Of a stretch of DNA of 64,000 bases, positions 25,510 through 33,969 are shown in pieces; the first letter of the stretch is position 1; each line of letters opens with the position of its first letter. The notes under the pieces were generated by a model. The model saw only the letters and a program-made list of their open reading frames with translations. It ran no database searches and was not told the DNA's origin. This DNA comes from Candidatus Bathyarchaeota archaeon (GTDB lineage: Archaea > Thermoproteota > Bathyarchaeia > Bathyarchaeales > Bathycorpusculaceae): contig JAOZHZ010000018.1 in the NCBI GenBank assembly GCA_026014615.1, positions 124,001-188,000 of the forward strand, in the 5' to 3' direction. Made by a program: the position numbers and the translations under genes.

Positions 25510-26847
25510 TCATCGGAAACTAAATGCAGTATTTGTTCCGTTATCCTGGCTTTTTTTCCATACAATTATAACTACAGATAATACTGTGACTATGAAAGCC
25601 GCAAACCCAATTCCTATGATTTCAAAAACCACGGGTGACACTTGAGGCGACGTTGACAATTCACCTACAGCATAAACACTGCCAGAGTGGGAACCTGTGT
25701 AAAGCACACCATTTGCAACAGCTGGAGATGACTGGTAAATTCCGTCATTTGTGTAAGTCCAGATTGCGTCGCCAGTGGTTGCGTTCAAGGCATAAACGTG
25801 GCTATCTTGTGAAACAAAGTAAACCGCGTCATTTACAACAACAGCAGACGAAGAAAGGTCATTCCCTGTAGGGTAATTCCAGATTTCAGTTCCTGTTGTG
25901 GAGTTTAAAGCATAAAAGATGTTGCCTTGAGAGCCTACATAGACTATCCCGTTGACAACTGCAGGGGATGCTACGACCATGTTGATGTTGTTTTCACTTT
26001 GGAAAGTGGTAAAACTCCAGAGTTTGGCGCCATTAGTGGAATTCAGAGAGTAAACGTTGCCGTCTGTTGAACCAAAATAGACTATTTCATTAACAACGGT
26101 GGGCGCACCGACAATCATGTATCCTGTTTTATAACTCCACTTTTCACCGCCAAACAAGGCATCGAAAGCGTAAAGCTTGGTGTTTTGTGAACCGATGTAG
26201 ACTGTTCCGTTTGCAACAGTGGGAGCCGAGAAAACACCGTAAAACTGACCACTGCCAGCGGATGGAATACCAACCACGTTGTCCCAAATTGTCTGTCCAC
26301 TTGAAGCATTTAATGCATATACCACTCCGTCACCCGAGCCAATATACAAAATGCCATTAGAAACAGCAGGATATGAATAGGGTATGTCAAAAAAAGTTCG
26401 TTGCCACAACTTCTCTCCAGTATGTGCGTCAAAGGCATAAAGGTCATCCCTTGCATTAACGTAAACTACTTCATTGATGACTGTGGGAACGGCAACGGCA
26501 TCCATGTCCACGTAACTGTAATTCCAAATTCTTGTGCCATTAGCTGCGTCCAAGGCATAAAGACCTTGATTAGGACCTCCACTACAGCTTATGTAAACTA
26601 TGCCGTCGACAACGGTCGGTGAAGCAAAAGCAGGGTCTCTATACTCTACTCCGCCTTTGTAATAAGGAACTGTGTATTGGGGTAGAGTGAAATTCCAAAG
26701 CAGATTAGGCACAATTGCCGAGTTATCTTCAGGTTTTAAGGTGGATTCGGAAACAGTTTGAGCCATACTCAAATACAGATTATCAGCAGAAACCAATATG
26801 CATACTGCCATAACTATTAGAAAGGCTGCTGTAAACTGTTTCTTCAT
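25510..26847 (-). CDS. Secreted PQQ-like beta-propeller protein
   Basis: 445 residues from the ATG at 26847 (an upstream ATG at 26895 would add a charged stretch before the signal peptide). The signal peptide is KKQFTAAFLIVMAVCILVSA. Seven or so PQQ-type blades follow, each with NGIVYVGSQGNIFYALNSTTGTEIW-like pattern (shortened here: VYVGSQ, YALNSTTG, IW). Asn-rich loops give many glycosylation sequons. The C-terminal membrane helix (FEIIGIGFAAFIVTVLSVV) and a short basic tail anchor it. It is a paralogue of 259-1662 but lacks that protein's long Pro/Ser/Thr linker. It probably acts as a surface-exposed binding or scaffold protein; an enzymatic role is not supported. Confidence 0.82.
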   Translation of the reverse strand: MKKQFTAAFLIVMAVCILVSADNLYLSMAQTVSESTLKPEDNSAIVPNLLWNFTLPQYTVPYYKGGVEYRDPAFASPTVVDGIVYISCSGGPNQGLYALDAANGTRIWNYSYVDMDAVAVPTVINEVVYVNARDDLYAFDAHTGEKLWQRTFFDIPYSYPAVSNGILYIGSGDGVVYALNASSGQTIWDNVVGIPSAGSGQFYGVFSAPTVANGTVYIGSQNTKLYAFDALFGGEKWSYKTGYMIVGAPTVVNEIVYFGSTDGNVYSLNSTNGAKLWSFTTFQSENNINMVVASPAVVNGIVYVGSQGNIFYALNSTTGTEIWNYPTGNDLSSSAVVVNDAVYFVSQDSHVYALNATTGDAIWTYTNDGIYQSSPAVANGVLYTGSHSGSVYAVGELSTSPQVSPVVFEIIGIGFAAFIVTVLSVVIIVWKKSQDNGTNTAFSFR

Positions 26848-27065
26848 GCCAATTTCATAGACAATTAAATAATCAGTTGAATATAAGGAGCACATGCAAA
26901 AGATGGTTTAGCATAAGACAACTACTAAACCAAAAAACACCGCGACGGAACTGCCAATCCATATCGTCGGAAATATAAACCTGGAGCCTCGGGGAGAAAA
27001 ATTCTTGAACGTTTTTTTCCAAATCTGAAAGAAATGGAAAGCATCGCCAAAAACATTTAATAGTT

Positions 27066-27079
27066 AGAAATATATAACT
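27066..27079 (+). promoter_or_regulatory. Candidate promoter of the small-membrane/XRE operon
   Basis: gaaatatataactt, a strong TATA-type sequence, lies about 65 bases before the ATG at 27136 and heads a three-gene unit. Confidence 0.4.
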
Positions 27080-27135
27080 TTATGTTGTATATTTCAAATA
27101 AAATGTTAGATATACTTAAATGGAGGTTTGGAACC

Positions 27136-27318
27136 ATGAAGAAATACAGAAAAACACTATTCATTTTGGGAATATTGATTTGTTTAACTGGAGCGGGGCT
27201 GATGTTTGAGGGAGCAATTTTGGGTGAAACAACAACAGGCATCGCGACGGCGCTGGGAATAACTGGAATCGGTCTAATCGCAACCCAACGAAGAGCAATG
27301 AACCGCGGAGGTGAATAG
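27136..27318 (+). CDS. Small membrane protein (60 aa)
   Basis: The ATG at 27136 is chosen because GGAGG lies ten bases upstream; the longer frame to 27082 adds an unlikely leader. MKKYRKTLFILGILICLTG begins the first helix, and a glycine/threonine-rich second helix (GIATALGITGIGLIATQ) is followed by a basic tail (RRAMNRGGE). It opens a unit with the next membrane protein and an XRE regulator. Such trios often encode a membrane-linked regulator circuit. No family name is assigned. Confidence 0.6.
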   Translation: MKKYRKTLFILGILICLTGAGLMFEGAILGETTTGIATALGITGIGLIATQRRAMNRGGE

Positions 27319-27320
27319 AC

Positions 27321-27656
27321 CTGGCTGCGTTTGAATGGCCAATAATTCTTAGCCTAAATGCGGCGCTGATTATCTTACTGGGAATATTTGTAATCTGGAA
27401 AGTGCAAAGAGACAAAAAAGCAGGATACCCAACGAAAGATGAACGAACGTCAAAGATTCAGGGAAAAGCAGCAATGGGCACCTACTGGATAAACTTAGCC
27501 TTCATGGTATCAATACTGCTATGGAATATTTTCGGAAAAGAGTTTCTAAGCTTGCCTGAACTGGAAACAGGATGGGCGGTAATTGCCATAATGTTGGTAT
27601 CTGGAATCTCTTTTGGTTTACTGAGCTGGTACTACGCCAAAAAAGGAGAACTCTGA
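27321..27656 (+). CDS. DUF2178-like membrane protein, non-canonical start
   Basis: 111 residues, three membrane helices: [20 protein letters not shown], then [17 protein letters not shown] and [18 protein letters not shown]. The charged stretch [20 protein letters not shown] between helices 1 and 2 is the hallmark of DUF2178-type proteins that are encoded beside an XRE repressor. The frame has no ATG, GTG or TTG before helix 1. GGAGG at 27307-27311 precedes a CTG at 27321 by nine bases (ATA at 27315 is closer). The first standard start (GTG 27402) would cut helix 1 off. The stop overlaps the regulator's ATG. Confidence 0.6.
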   Translation: MAAFEWPIILSLNAALIILLGIFVIWKVQRDKKAGYPTKDERTSKIQGKAAMGTYWINLAFMVSILLWNIFGKEFLSLPELETGWAVIAIMLVSGISFGLLSWYYAKKGEL

Positions 27657-27880
27657 TGAAATTCAAAACGCGAATCAAAGAGTTCAGAGCACGATACGAC
27701 CTATCCCAAGGCGACCTCGCAAAAAAAGTGGGCGTCAGAAGAGAAACCATCCTTTACCTCGAAAAAGGCAAGTACAATCCATCACTAATACTGGCTCACC
27801 AAATAGCCCAAACACTAAAAGCCACAATCGACGAACTTTTCATTTTCGAAAACGGAAAAACCCAAAGCGAACACGAATAA
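27656..27880 (+). CDS. XRE-family transcriptional regulator (Cro/CI type)
   Basis: 74 residues, a single helix-turn-helix domain: [38 protein letters not shown] and [19 protein letters not shown], the usual XRE layout with helix 2 and 3 around residues 17-37. It belongs to the short YozG/XRE group (Cro/C1 family). The ATGA overlap with the DUF2178-like gene implies coupling, and the pair is a known module in which the membrane protein restrains or senses for the regulator. The operon may be autoregulated. About 330 bases with nothing recognisable follow. Confidence 0.88.
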   Translation: MKFKTRIKEFRARYDLSQGDLAKKVGVRRETILYLEKGKYNPSLILAHQIAQTLKATIDELFIFENGKTQSEHE

Positions 27881-28209
27881 AAAGCAGGGAAAAATTTCCG
27901 CGCTAGATCACCACGCAGTAGAGGAACCACAGGTTTCACAGGCTCATTAATCGTCGGAAATAGACGCAAGCTGCTCCTAAGACGCAGCACTTTCGGGGAG
28001 TTGCATCTCCATCTCTTATCTTAAAGGTGTGTTAGCTAAAAGGGAAATATGCTCTTTTTTGGAGCTAACAGCCAAAGATTCTGTATGTGAAGGAGGAATT
28101 GGTTTGCATCATCCCTGCGTGGTTTTGCTATGTTTTGTGTGGGTTTGGGTTTTATAAAAAGGGGGTACTTCTTGTGCGGTCAGTGTTGTGGGCGTTTTAG
28201 CATGTGAGG

Positions 28210-29163
28210 TTAAGGTGAAGTGGTGGGGGAGGTCGAAGAGGTGGGGGAAGTGGTAGGAGACGAGCTTGAAGAAGAAGTCGGGCTTGAAGAAGGAGATGTT
28301 GTGGGGGACATAGTGGGAGAAGTAGTTGGGGACGTAGTAGGGGAAGTGGTTGGGGAGGTTGTGGGGGACATAGTGGGAGAAGTAGTTGGGGACAGGGTGG
28401 GGGAAGTAGTCGGAGAAGTAGTTGGCGAAGTGGTTGGGGAGGTTGTGGGTGGAGCGGAGGTGGTTGGAGTTGCTGTAGGGGTAGTAGTTGGCGAAGTAGT
28501 GGGGGAAGTCGGAGCAGTTGGAGAAGTGGGAGCAGTTGTTGGTGGGGCAGCAGTTGGAGACCAGCCTTTGATGAAGCCGAATTGGTGCGTAAACTGGTGC
28601 GTGTAGTTTGGTGGGAGGAAGAAGGTTTCTCCGATGCCGAACCCGTCCACGTTGCTCATGTCTCCTGTACCTGTCAGCTTAAAGGTGCTTACACCAGCAT
28701 AGTTTTCTGGCGTAGTCATGTTGCCGTCAGGGGAAACTTGCAAGCCTATGAATTGGGCAACAACCCAGTATTTGAGGGTGGGCTGTCCAGTCATGTTAAA
28801 AGTGATTGTGCCGTTGATTCTTGCCACTCCAACTCCAGTTACGGGGTTAAATTCAACGTGATGCATTGCGGAAACGTTGAAGTCTTCGGGGTAGCTATAC
28901 ACATGACCACCGATGGTGAGGTTGCCTTCCACAAGCCCGTTAACTGTTTGGTTCATGATTAGAAGGTTGGGAAGGCTACTGTTATCTACACCCGTAACGT
29001 TCACTGGGTTCGGGATAGCCTGCAACTCGTAGCCCACATACTCATCCTGCTTGGGAGCTTGCTGGTTCACCTGGTTCACCTGCGCTTGAGAAACCAACAA
29101 CAAAGTGGACGCTACCAGCACCGCAATTAACGCCACAGAAACTAAGACAGTTCTTTTCTTCAC
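28210..29163 (-). CDS. Secreted Thr/Ser/Pro-rich repeat protein
   Basis: 317 residues from a GTG at 29163 that sits six bases after GGAGGTG; a 45-residue upstream extension in the open frame is not needed. The signal peptide is KKRTVLVSVALIAVLVASTLLL. Residues about 30-200 are a beta-rich domain with a YSYPEDFNVSAMHHVEF segment and many Asn-linked sequons. The last 110 residues are a tandem tetrapeptide array (PTTS with variants PTMS, PSSS, PTAT). Such tails are typical of heavily O-glycosylated archaeal surface stalks. No membrane anchor follows the tail, so the protein may be released, lost an anchor, or be held by other means. Function unknown. Confidence 0.68.
   Translation of the reverse strand: MKKRTVLVSVALIAVLVASTLLLVSQAQVNQVNQQAPKQDEYVGYELQAIPNPVNVTGVDNSSLPNLLIMNQTVNGLVEGNLTIGGHVYSYPEDFNVSAMHHVEFNPVTGVGVARINGTITFNMTGQPTLKYWVVAQFIGLQVSPDGNMTTPENYAGVSTFKLTGTGDMSNVDGFGIGETFFLPPNYTHQFTHQFGFIKGWSPTAAPPTTAPTSPTAPTSPTTSPTTTPTATPTTSAPPTTSPTTSPTTSPTTSPTLSPTTSPTMSPTTSPTTSPTTSPTTSPTMSPTTSPSSSPTSSSSSSPTTSPTSSTSPTTSP
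28213..28530 (-). repeat. 12-base tandem repeat (PTTS codons)
   Basis: About 25 imperfect copies of a 12-base unit (plus-strand gaagtggttggg-like) encode the Pro-Thr-Thr-Ser tail. The plus strand is almost free of C across this stretch. Confidence 0.75.
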
Positions 29164-29334
29164 ATTTTTCACCTCCTTTCCGTTAGATATGCGTAAATGG
29201 CTCCAAAGAACCAAAACCAGAAACTTGAACACCCCACTTAAACCTAAGTTGGCAACAAACAACAACCACCAAAACGATAAACACTCATACAACAACAAAC
29301 AGAAAAGAAACCGCCAGCCCCAAAAAAAGGCAAA

Positions 29335-29891
29335 CTAAACAGGGTTACTGTTGCAGCGGTTTTGCTTGGCGTACTGGTGCAGACGTTGCAGTTGCCAGTT
29401 GCGCTCCTCTACGAGCCCAGCGTCCAAGTTGTGGGAGTTTGCGGCTGCGGCTGTGAGGGCGTAGACGGCGGCGCCGATGGAATGGGGGGCATGGGCTGTT
29501 GCTACTGCTTGCCCTGCGGAGCGCGCGGCATAGCAAGCCGCCTCAGTTTCCGCTGACGGGCTGCGGCGTGAGAACCCAGCGAAGCGCCACGTATGACTGC
29601 CATCTTGAATTTGCCTGTGGTTGCCCATGTTCGGCAGGTTTGGATGGCTTTTCGCGGTCGATCATCCTTAGGGTGCCGCTCCTCAAAAAATGGGAGTATG
29701 TGTTCTGCGCAGTCCACCGCCCAAAACGCCAACAGTCTCTTGTTCCGCCTGAACGCCTGATGTCCCGAAAGTTCTGAGGTGGGCAGGTTTAGAATTTCCA
29801 CAATTGCCCTTCTGACTTGGGAAGCTAACGTGGGCAATTTTAGCTTGTGAGATTTGTCTGTGTTTGTGTTGGTGTGTGGGGTGTTTTTCAA
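29335..29891 (-). CDS. Imm5-like putative immunity protein (frameshifted near 29555)
   Basis: The first frame (TTG 29891 to about 29556) gives a basic leader, then RNKRLLAFWAVDCAEHILPFF, DDRPRKAIQTCRTWA and the start of the Ala-rich helices (GSHAAAR). A second frame continues it to 29335: AETEAACYAARSAGQAVATA, HSIGAAVYALTAAA and EERNWQLQRLHQY. Together they match the putative immunity protein family Imm5-like (FWAADCAEHVLP..DDRPRKAIEAARAWA..AAxAA). One base is missing in cgtca (29554-29558) for the two parts to join. These proteins are annotated as immunity factors in bacterial toxin systems, but a matching toxin is not visible here. Helical, cytoplasmic. Confidence 0.6.
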
Positions 29892-29913
29892 GCGGTTCTC
29901 CGGCAGTGGTTGG

Positions 29914-30204
29914 TTATTTGTGGTAGGTTCTTATGGGCACCAAGGGTATGGTGTCGGTTTCGATGACGCCGTCGATTAGGCGGATGGACTCGCTTACGAA
30001 GCGTAGGGCGTCGGCGTTGGTGTCTGCTTGGAACAGAACGGCAAAGTCCCATTGCCCAAAAATTTGGTAGGCTTCCATGAGTTTTACGCCTTGAAAGGTT
30101 TCTTCTTCGAATTGCTTTAAGGGTTCGTAGAGTTTTGCAGCCGTGTTCGGGCTTAACTTAATCATCAACAGGTATTTTTGAACTGAGGTTTCCATATTAA
30201 CCAT
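29914..30204 (-). CDS. Lrp/AsnC-type ligand-binding (RAM) domain protein
   Basis: 96 residues, RAM domain without the N-terminal HTH of full Lrp regulators. Strand-helix-strand-strand-helix-strand order is visible: VQKYLLMIKLSPN, PLKQFEEETFQGVKLMEAY, GQWDFAVLFQADT, SESIRLIDGVIETDTIPL and ending PIRTYHK. The loop before FDxxV corresponds to the effector site in AsnC family dimers. Stand-alone RAM proteins form oligomers that bind amino acids or modulate partner Lrp proteins. No Lrp gene is in the neighbourhood. GGTGGG precedes the ATG. Confidence 0.83.
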   Translation of the reverse strand: MVNMETSVQKYLLMIKLSPNTAAKLYEPLKQFEEETFQGVKLMEAYQIFGQWDFAVLFQADTNADALRFVSESIRLIDGVIETDTIPLVPIRTYHK

Positions 30205-30373
30205 CTTAACCCACCTTTGTTTAGGTGTTTCCTTCTAAAAAGGGTGACCACTCCAAACGGCAGACGCTTCCCGTTAGGGTACGGCTTAAGGCGGGTACAT
30301 CTGGTTGGCAGCCAACGGTTACCGTCAAACTGTAGCAAAGCAAGTTTAATTATCCCGAAAAGCTAATCCGCTA

Positions 30374-30851
30374 GTGGGTTTTGAATTGAAAGGCATAGTC
30401 GTTTACGACACCACCCACGGAAACACCGAGAAAGTCGCTGAAACCCTCGCCGAGACACTCAAAGAGTCGGGCGTAGAAGTTGACCTCTTCTACCTAAAAG
30501 ACGTAAAGAAACTAACCACACAAAACTACAGTTTTCTGGTTCTGGGCGCGCCCACTAAACTTGGTACCATGAGCTTTACCTTCAAACGCTTTCTGGGCAA
30601 AGTCAAAAGCGAGTGGGCGGGTAAGCCGTTTGCAGCGTTTGACACGGAGAACCCTGAGAACATGGAGAAGGACGAGTGGAGTGCAGCCGTGAAAATTGCG
30701 GAGAAACTCAGAAAAACAGCTGAAGCAAATGCTGCCCGTCCTGAAAGCCGCTGTGATAGGGCAAAAGGGACCGCTGCTGGAAGGAGAAATCGAAAAGACA
30801 CAAGAGTACGCGAAGAAACTTGCCGCCAAGTTGAAGGAAGAAACAGCCTAA
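30374..30851 (+). CDS. Flavodoxin domain protein (frameshifted near 30714)
   Basis: A flavodoxin-fold electron carrier or oxidoreductase. The FMN phosphate loop is GIVVYDTTHGNTEKVAETL (T/S-x-T-x-N/G-T) at the N terminus; LVLGAPTKLGTMSFTFKRFL gives the 60s loop region and the second flavin loop. At 30714 the frame breaks: the extra A in a run of five leaves an off-frame tail in the first frame, while the next frame continues with KQMLPVLKAAVIGQ, GPLLEGEIEK and ends in AKLKEETA at 30851. With one A removed, the protein reads AEKLRKQLKQMLPVL and is about 158 residues, normal for the family. Start is GTG 30374 or the nearby TTG. Confidence 0.8.
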
Positions 30852-30891
30852 GCGTGGCAGACGGCGCTCAAAGCCAAACGGTAGCGTGCGT

Positions 30892-31398
30892 TTAGGGCTG
30901 TTTTTCTCGTTGAGACGGTTTGGGTTTTTTGTGGTAGGGTTTCCAGCGGTATTTTGGGTTGGAGCCTTTGGGTTTGGCTCCTTGGTAGCCGCATGCGTAG
31001 CATTTTCCGTCATGCACCGAAACAAGGTCACCACAGTTTGGACACCGATACTTCTCCGCTTGACTTTTCAGAAACTCCTCCATGCCTTTATCCCGCATCA
31101 TCTTCTGGTTCTCCACCATACTCATACCAAAACGCGCACGATAATACTCATCAATCCGAGCCAAATTGCCACAAGGCATATCCGCACATTCATAGCAGAA
31201 ACGAATTTGCTTTTTCCTTATTTTTTCACAGTCCCTTCTGATAAAAGCACAGTTCTTGTTACGAACTAAGCAGCCTGTGCAGTGTGACACTTCGCCTTTC
31301 TTGTAGGGTATGCCCCGTGAATAGGATAGATATGCTTTGCAGATGCCGCAGTTCATGCCACATGGTGCAATCAGGTCAGAAGTAAGCGGTTTAGCCAT
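30892..31398 (-). CDS. DUF3795 cysteine-rich protein with zinc ribbon
   Basis: 168 residues from the ATG at 31398 (an upstream ATG would add 22 residues). The DUF3795 pattern is visible: LIAPCGMNCGICKAYLSY, CTGCLVRNKNCAF, CYECADMPCGNLARI, with paired cysteines that probably bind a metal. A C-terminal zinc ribbon has YRCPNCGDLVSVHDGKCYAC, followed by a basic Lys/Pro-rich tail. The protein is cytoplasmic. DUF3795 proteins are common in anaerobes and lack a known activity. The gene is convergent with the flavodoxin gene, which ends 40 bases away. Confidence 0.83.
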   Translation of the reverse strand: MAKPLTSDLIAPCGMNCGICKAYLSYSRGIPYKKGEVSHCTGCLVRNKNCAFIRRDCEKIRKKQIRFCYECADMPCGNLARIDEYYRARFGMSMVENQKMMRDKGMEEFLKSQAEKYRCPNCGDLVSVHDGKCYACGYQGAKPKGSNPKYRWKPYHKKPKPSQREKQP

Positions 31399-31561
31399 GT
31401 TCTCTTTATGATGGGGAATATTAATAGCCTTATCGCAGCAAACGCCCATCCTCATCGCCTTCACTATCAGTGTACTTAGAGAGCGTATTTGTGAGTAAAT
31501 GAGTCTTCGTGTGAAGACTTATAGGAAATATCGCCAACAATTTAATTGGAGGCTGTTTTTT

Positions 31562-31747
31562 ATGAAAATCGATGATGTGATAATAGGAATAGTTGTGATA
31601 ATTTTCGCTGCTATTTTGCTTGGCGATGCCATACTGACAACCTACAGCCCAACAAGCAGGTTACTTTCGCCTAATGACGTTAAAGGTATCACGGGATTCA
31701 CTTTTGTAGTGGTCGCTGTTTACATTTTCTTGAAGGCAAGAAAATAG
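31562..31747 (+). CDS. Small two-TM membrane protein (61 aa)
   Basis: Start chosen at ATG 31562 because GGAGG lies ten bases upstream. Two helices: DDVIIGIVVIIFAAILLG and GFTFVVVAVYIFLKAR, separated by an external loop with PTSRLLSPNDV. The C-terminal tail is short and basic, which suggests it stays inside. No family is recognised. A longer upstream frame is open but lacks a ribosome site. The next gene is a hypothetical on the same strand. Confidence 0.55.
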   Translation: MKIDDVIIGIVVIIFAAILLGDAILTTYSPTSRLLSPNDVKGITGFTFVVVAVYIFLKARK

Positions 31748-31846
31748 AGCCAAAGAATCCCCCATCCCTTTTTTGTAAACCACCTTTAGCATCCATTCCT
31801 CAATTTAGTAGCACTCCACATTTTGTATCCTTGTCTGAATTGATAG

Positions 31847-32980
31847 ATGACGTTAAGCTTTTTAGAAAGGCGGATGAATCCTCATAGATGTAGGCAAACG
31901 GATATGGAAATTAGGAAGGATATTTGCCCAGAAAAAGATGATGCCCAAGAGTATTTACAAGCATTAGCTTATAGGACACAAGAAGCCTTCCCAACTGCTT
32001 TTTCTTCAGTTGATGATGCAGTTAGGTATGTAAACAAGTTTAAAAACCCAAAAATAGCAAAGCTGTTTCTCGATATTGGAGACTATTATCATTCTGCTAA
32101 ATTTTGCTCATGCCCAAAATGTACCCCGCCTAAAAAAATCGAAACCTGCCCGTACTGCAACAGCAAGTTTGAGAGACCCGCCTTTATTGTACTAATTACG
32201 GCTGTTTCAGTTATGGAAAAACTGGCTTCCGTGGACTCCAGCAGCGTCGAAAGCTGGGTGGACTTCCATGAGTGGGTAAGCAGAAAAGACATAACCGCAG
32301 AATATGCTCAAGCGCTTAAAAAGGGAAAATTCAGAGATTTCAAAGCGCTCATGGACAGTTTAAAAGCCCGTTGGAGCGCAGAATTTGGCAGCCTCATAAA
32401 AATTACGGGTTTTCTTAAGACAATTATGAGTCCAGAGGAAAAACGAGCACTTGTCAAATCAATTCTATACATGCAAAAGGTGCCTGAGTTACCGTCTGAG
32501 AAGCTGAAAAACAAAGAATCGAGCACAAATCATAACCATAACGAAGAAAGAGGGCAAGCAAGTACGGAGCAGACCCATAAAGCGATTTTTAAGAATCAAG
32601 AAGACGTGAAACGTTACGTCAAACAAAACGGGTCTAACACTACTTGGGAGGCTTTGCCTGCATGTTATGAAGAAAACAGGTATTGGAACTGTTATGCCAC
32701 AGATTGTTCTGGGCGGGGGGTAGGTTATTGCCGTTTTGAGAATGACTGCGCATTGTTAGCTGATGAAAAAAGACTTGATAAGTGCTTTAAGGCAACCGTG
32801 AAGACGATTTATGACTGGCGTAGCAAATTTGTTCATGACGTACAACTGCCTCCAATAGGGAAAACTACCATTTATGATGGTACAAGCTACAAAAAGAGAG
32901 ATGTTGTTGCAGAATTAACAATCACGGAATTTGAACCAGTTTTTGAACGGTTAGTTAAAAAAGTCTTCGATGAGTTGTGA
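31847..32980 (+). CDS. Hypothetical protein with zinc-knuckle motifs
   Basis: 377 residues, cytoplasmic, with no recognised family. A central CSCPKC plus ETCPYCNSKF pair (about residues 93-112) is a zinc ribbon. Other cysteines cluster later: ALPACYEENRYWNCYATDC and RFENDCALLADEKRLDKCF. Between them lies a charged linker (NKESSTNHNHNEERGQ). A hydrophobic stretch IVLITAVSVMEKLASV looks like a buried helix rather than a membrane segment. The start at 31847 or a nearby ATG at 31874 are both possible. Hypothetical; flanked by a small membrane protein gene upstream and the MgsA-like gene downstream. Confidence 0.6.
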   Translation: MTLSFLERRMNPHRCRQTDMEIRKDICPEKDDAQEYLQALAYRTQEAFPTAFSSVDDAVRYVNKFKNPKIAKLFLDIGDYYHSAKFCSCPKCTPPKKIETCPYCNSKFERPAFIVLITAVSVMEKLASVDSSSVESWVDFHEWVSRKDITAEYAQALKKGKFRDFKALMDSLKARWSAEFGSLIKITGFLKTIMSPEEKRALVKSILYMQKVPELPSEKLKNKESSTNHNHNEERGQASTEQTHKAIFKNQEDVKRYVKQNGSNTTWEALPACYEENRYWNCYATDCSGRGVGYCRFENDCALLADEKRLDKCFKATVKTIYDWRSKFVHDVQLPPIGKTTIYDGTSYKKRDVVAELTITEFEPVFERLVKKVFDEL

Positions 32981-33087
32981 GCATCATCTTAACTATAACC
33001 AAATCTTCTGGCACCTACAAAGTTTACCTTCAGGGGTAGACAAAACGCTATTAGATAGAGTGAGTAACAAGGGGAAAGTGAAAATCT

Positions 33088-33624
33088 ATGGTGAATACGC
33101 CAAGCGGTTATGACTTGTACGAGTTACTCAGCGCCCTCCAAAAGTGCATTCGCAGGGGTTTGGAGTATGAGGCGGCGCATTTTGCGGTGGAGTTGGAGGA
33201 GTTTAATCCGACTGCGCTGTGGAATAGGCTCAAAATTATCGCTTCGGAGGATGTTGGCTGCGCGAATCCGCTTGCGCCTGTGCTTGTTGAGACGTTGTTT
33301 AAGGAGTATCAGGCGTCCAAGAGCAAACTCAACGACGACTCTTATCGGCTGTTTTTGGTTAACGCGGTCGTTTGCCTGTGTCGTAGCCCGAAGAGCAGAA
33401 TCTCCGACGACCTGCTAAACGTGGTTTACTCGGAGAGGGGGGAGGGGAAGCGTTTGGAGATTCCGGACTTCGCCGTGGACATGCACACCAAAGAAGGCAA
33501 AGCACGAGGACGCGGCGTAGACCACTTCTTCACCGAAGGCAACAGGTTAGAGAATGAGGCGTTTGCGAACCCGTACACGCAGCGGTCAAGGGAACTGATG
33601 GAGAAGCGCAGAAAAACCGAATAA
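33088..33624 (+). CDS. MgsA/RarA-type AAA+ C-terminal domain protein without ATPase
   Basis: 178 residues matching the C-terminal helical part of the RarA/MgsA/WRNIP1 replication-associated recombination ATPases: YELLSALQKCIRRGLEYEAA, LKIIASEDVGCANPLAPVL and VVCLCRSPKSRISDD, then a tail with HTKEGKARGRGVDHFF and NPYTQRSRELMEK. The AAA+ domain with Walker motifs is missing, and no ATPase gene is adjacent. RarA acts at stalled replication forks, and this part normally forms the tetramer. A stand-alone version may work as an accessory factor or come from a mobile element. It may be transcribed alone. Confidence 0.6.
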   Translation: MVNTPSGYDLYELLSALQKCIRRGLEYEAAHFAVELEEFNPTALWNRLKIIASEDVGCANPLAPVLVETLFKEYQASKSKLNDDSYRLFLVNAVVCLCRSPKSRISDDLLNVVYSERGEGKRLEIPDFAVDMHTKEGKARGRGVDHFFTEGNRLENEAFANPYTQRSRELMEKRRKTE

Positions 33625-33969
33625 AAAACCCCAAAAAAGAAACCAGAAAAAAAAGTCTCCTGTATTTCTTTGTAAATTTATGAATTTGTGAATTTCGTGA
33701 GGATTCTTTAGGGCGAAGAGGCTTTGGTTTTTTGGAAGTGCCGAGAAAACGTTGTGTTTGCTGTTTGAGGCACAAAGAGAAATCGGAGCGGAGCAGCGTT
33801 GTAGCGGAGGCTCTGAGGGGGCTATTCGGAGAAAGTGCCCGATGCAACTGGCAAAACACGGCAGGCACGAACCTATTTGGATGCTATTAGAAATAGTATG
33901 CAGAAACGATAGGGGGAGGGTCGCTATTGGCGAAATTTCAACTCAAAAACATGTTAAAAACAGACATGG
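33625..33969. other. Spacer with a doubtful 50-aa ORF
   Basis: 345 bases between two genes on opposite strands. A GTG-started frame (33738-33890) reads PRKRCVCCLRHKEKSERSS and then AEALRGLFGESAR, with a CxCC cluster. It has no ribosome site worth noting and no recognised family. A longer frame on the same strand overlaps the ECF gene and is a shadow. Confidence 0.25.

Noticed and set aside
28220..28606. Plus-strand Val/Gly/Glu-rich frame over the PTTS repeat
   Set aside because: It is the reverse reading of the 12-base tandem repeat with no independent sense.
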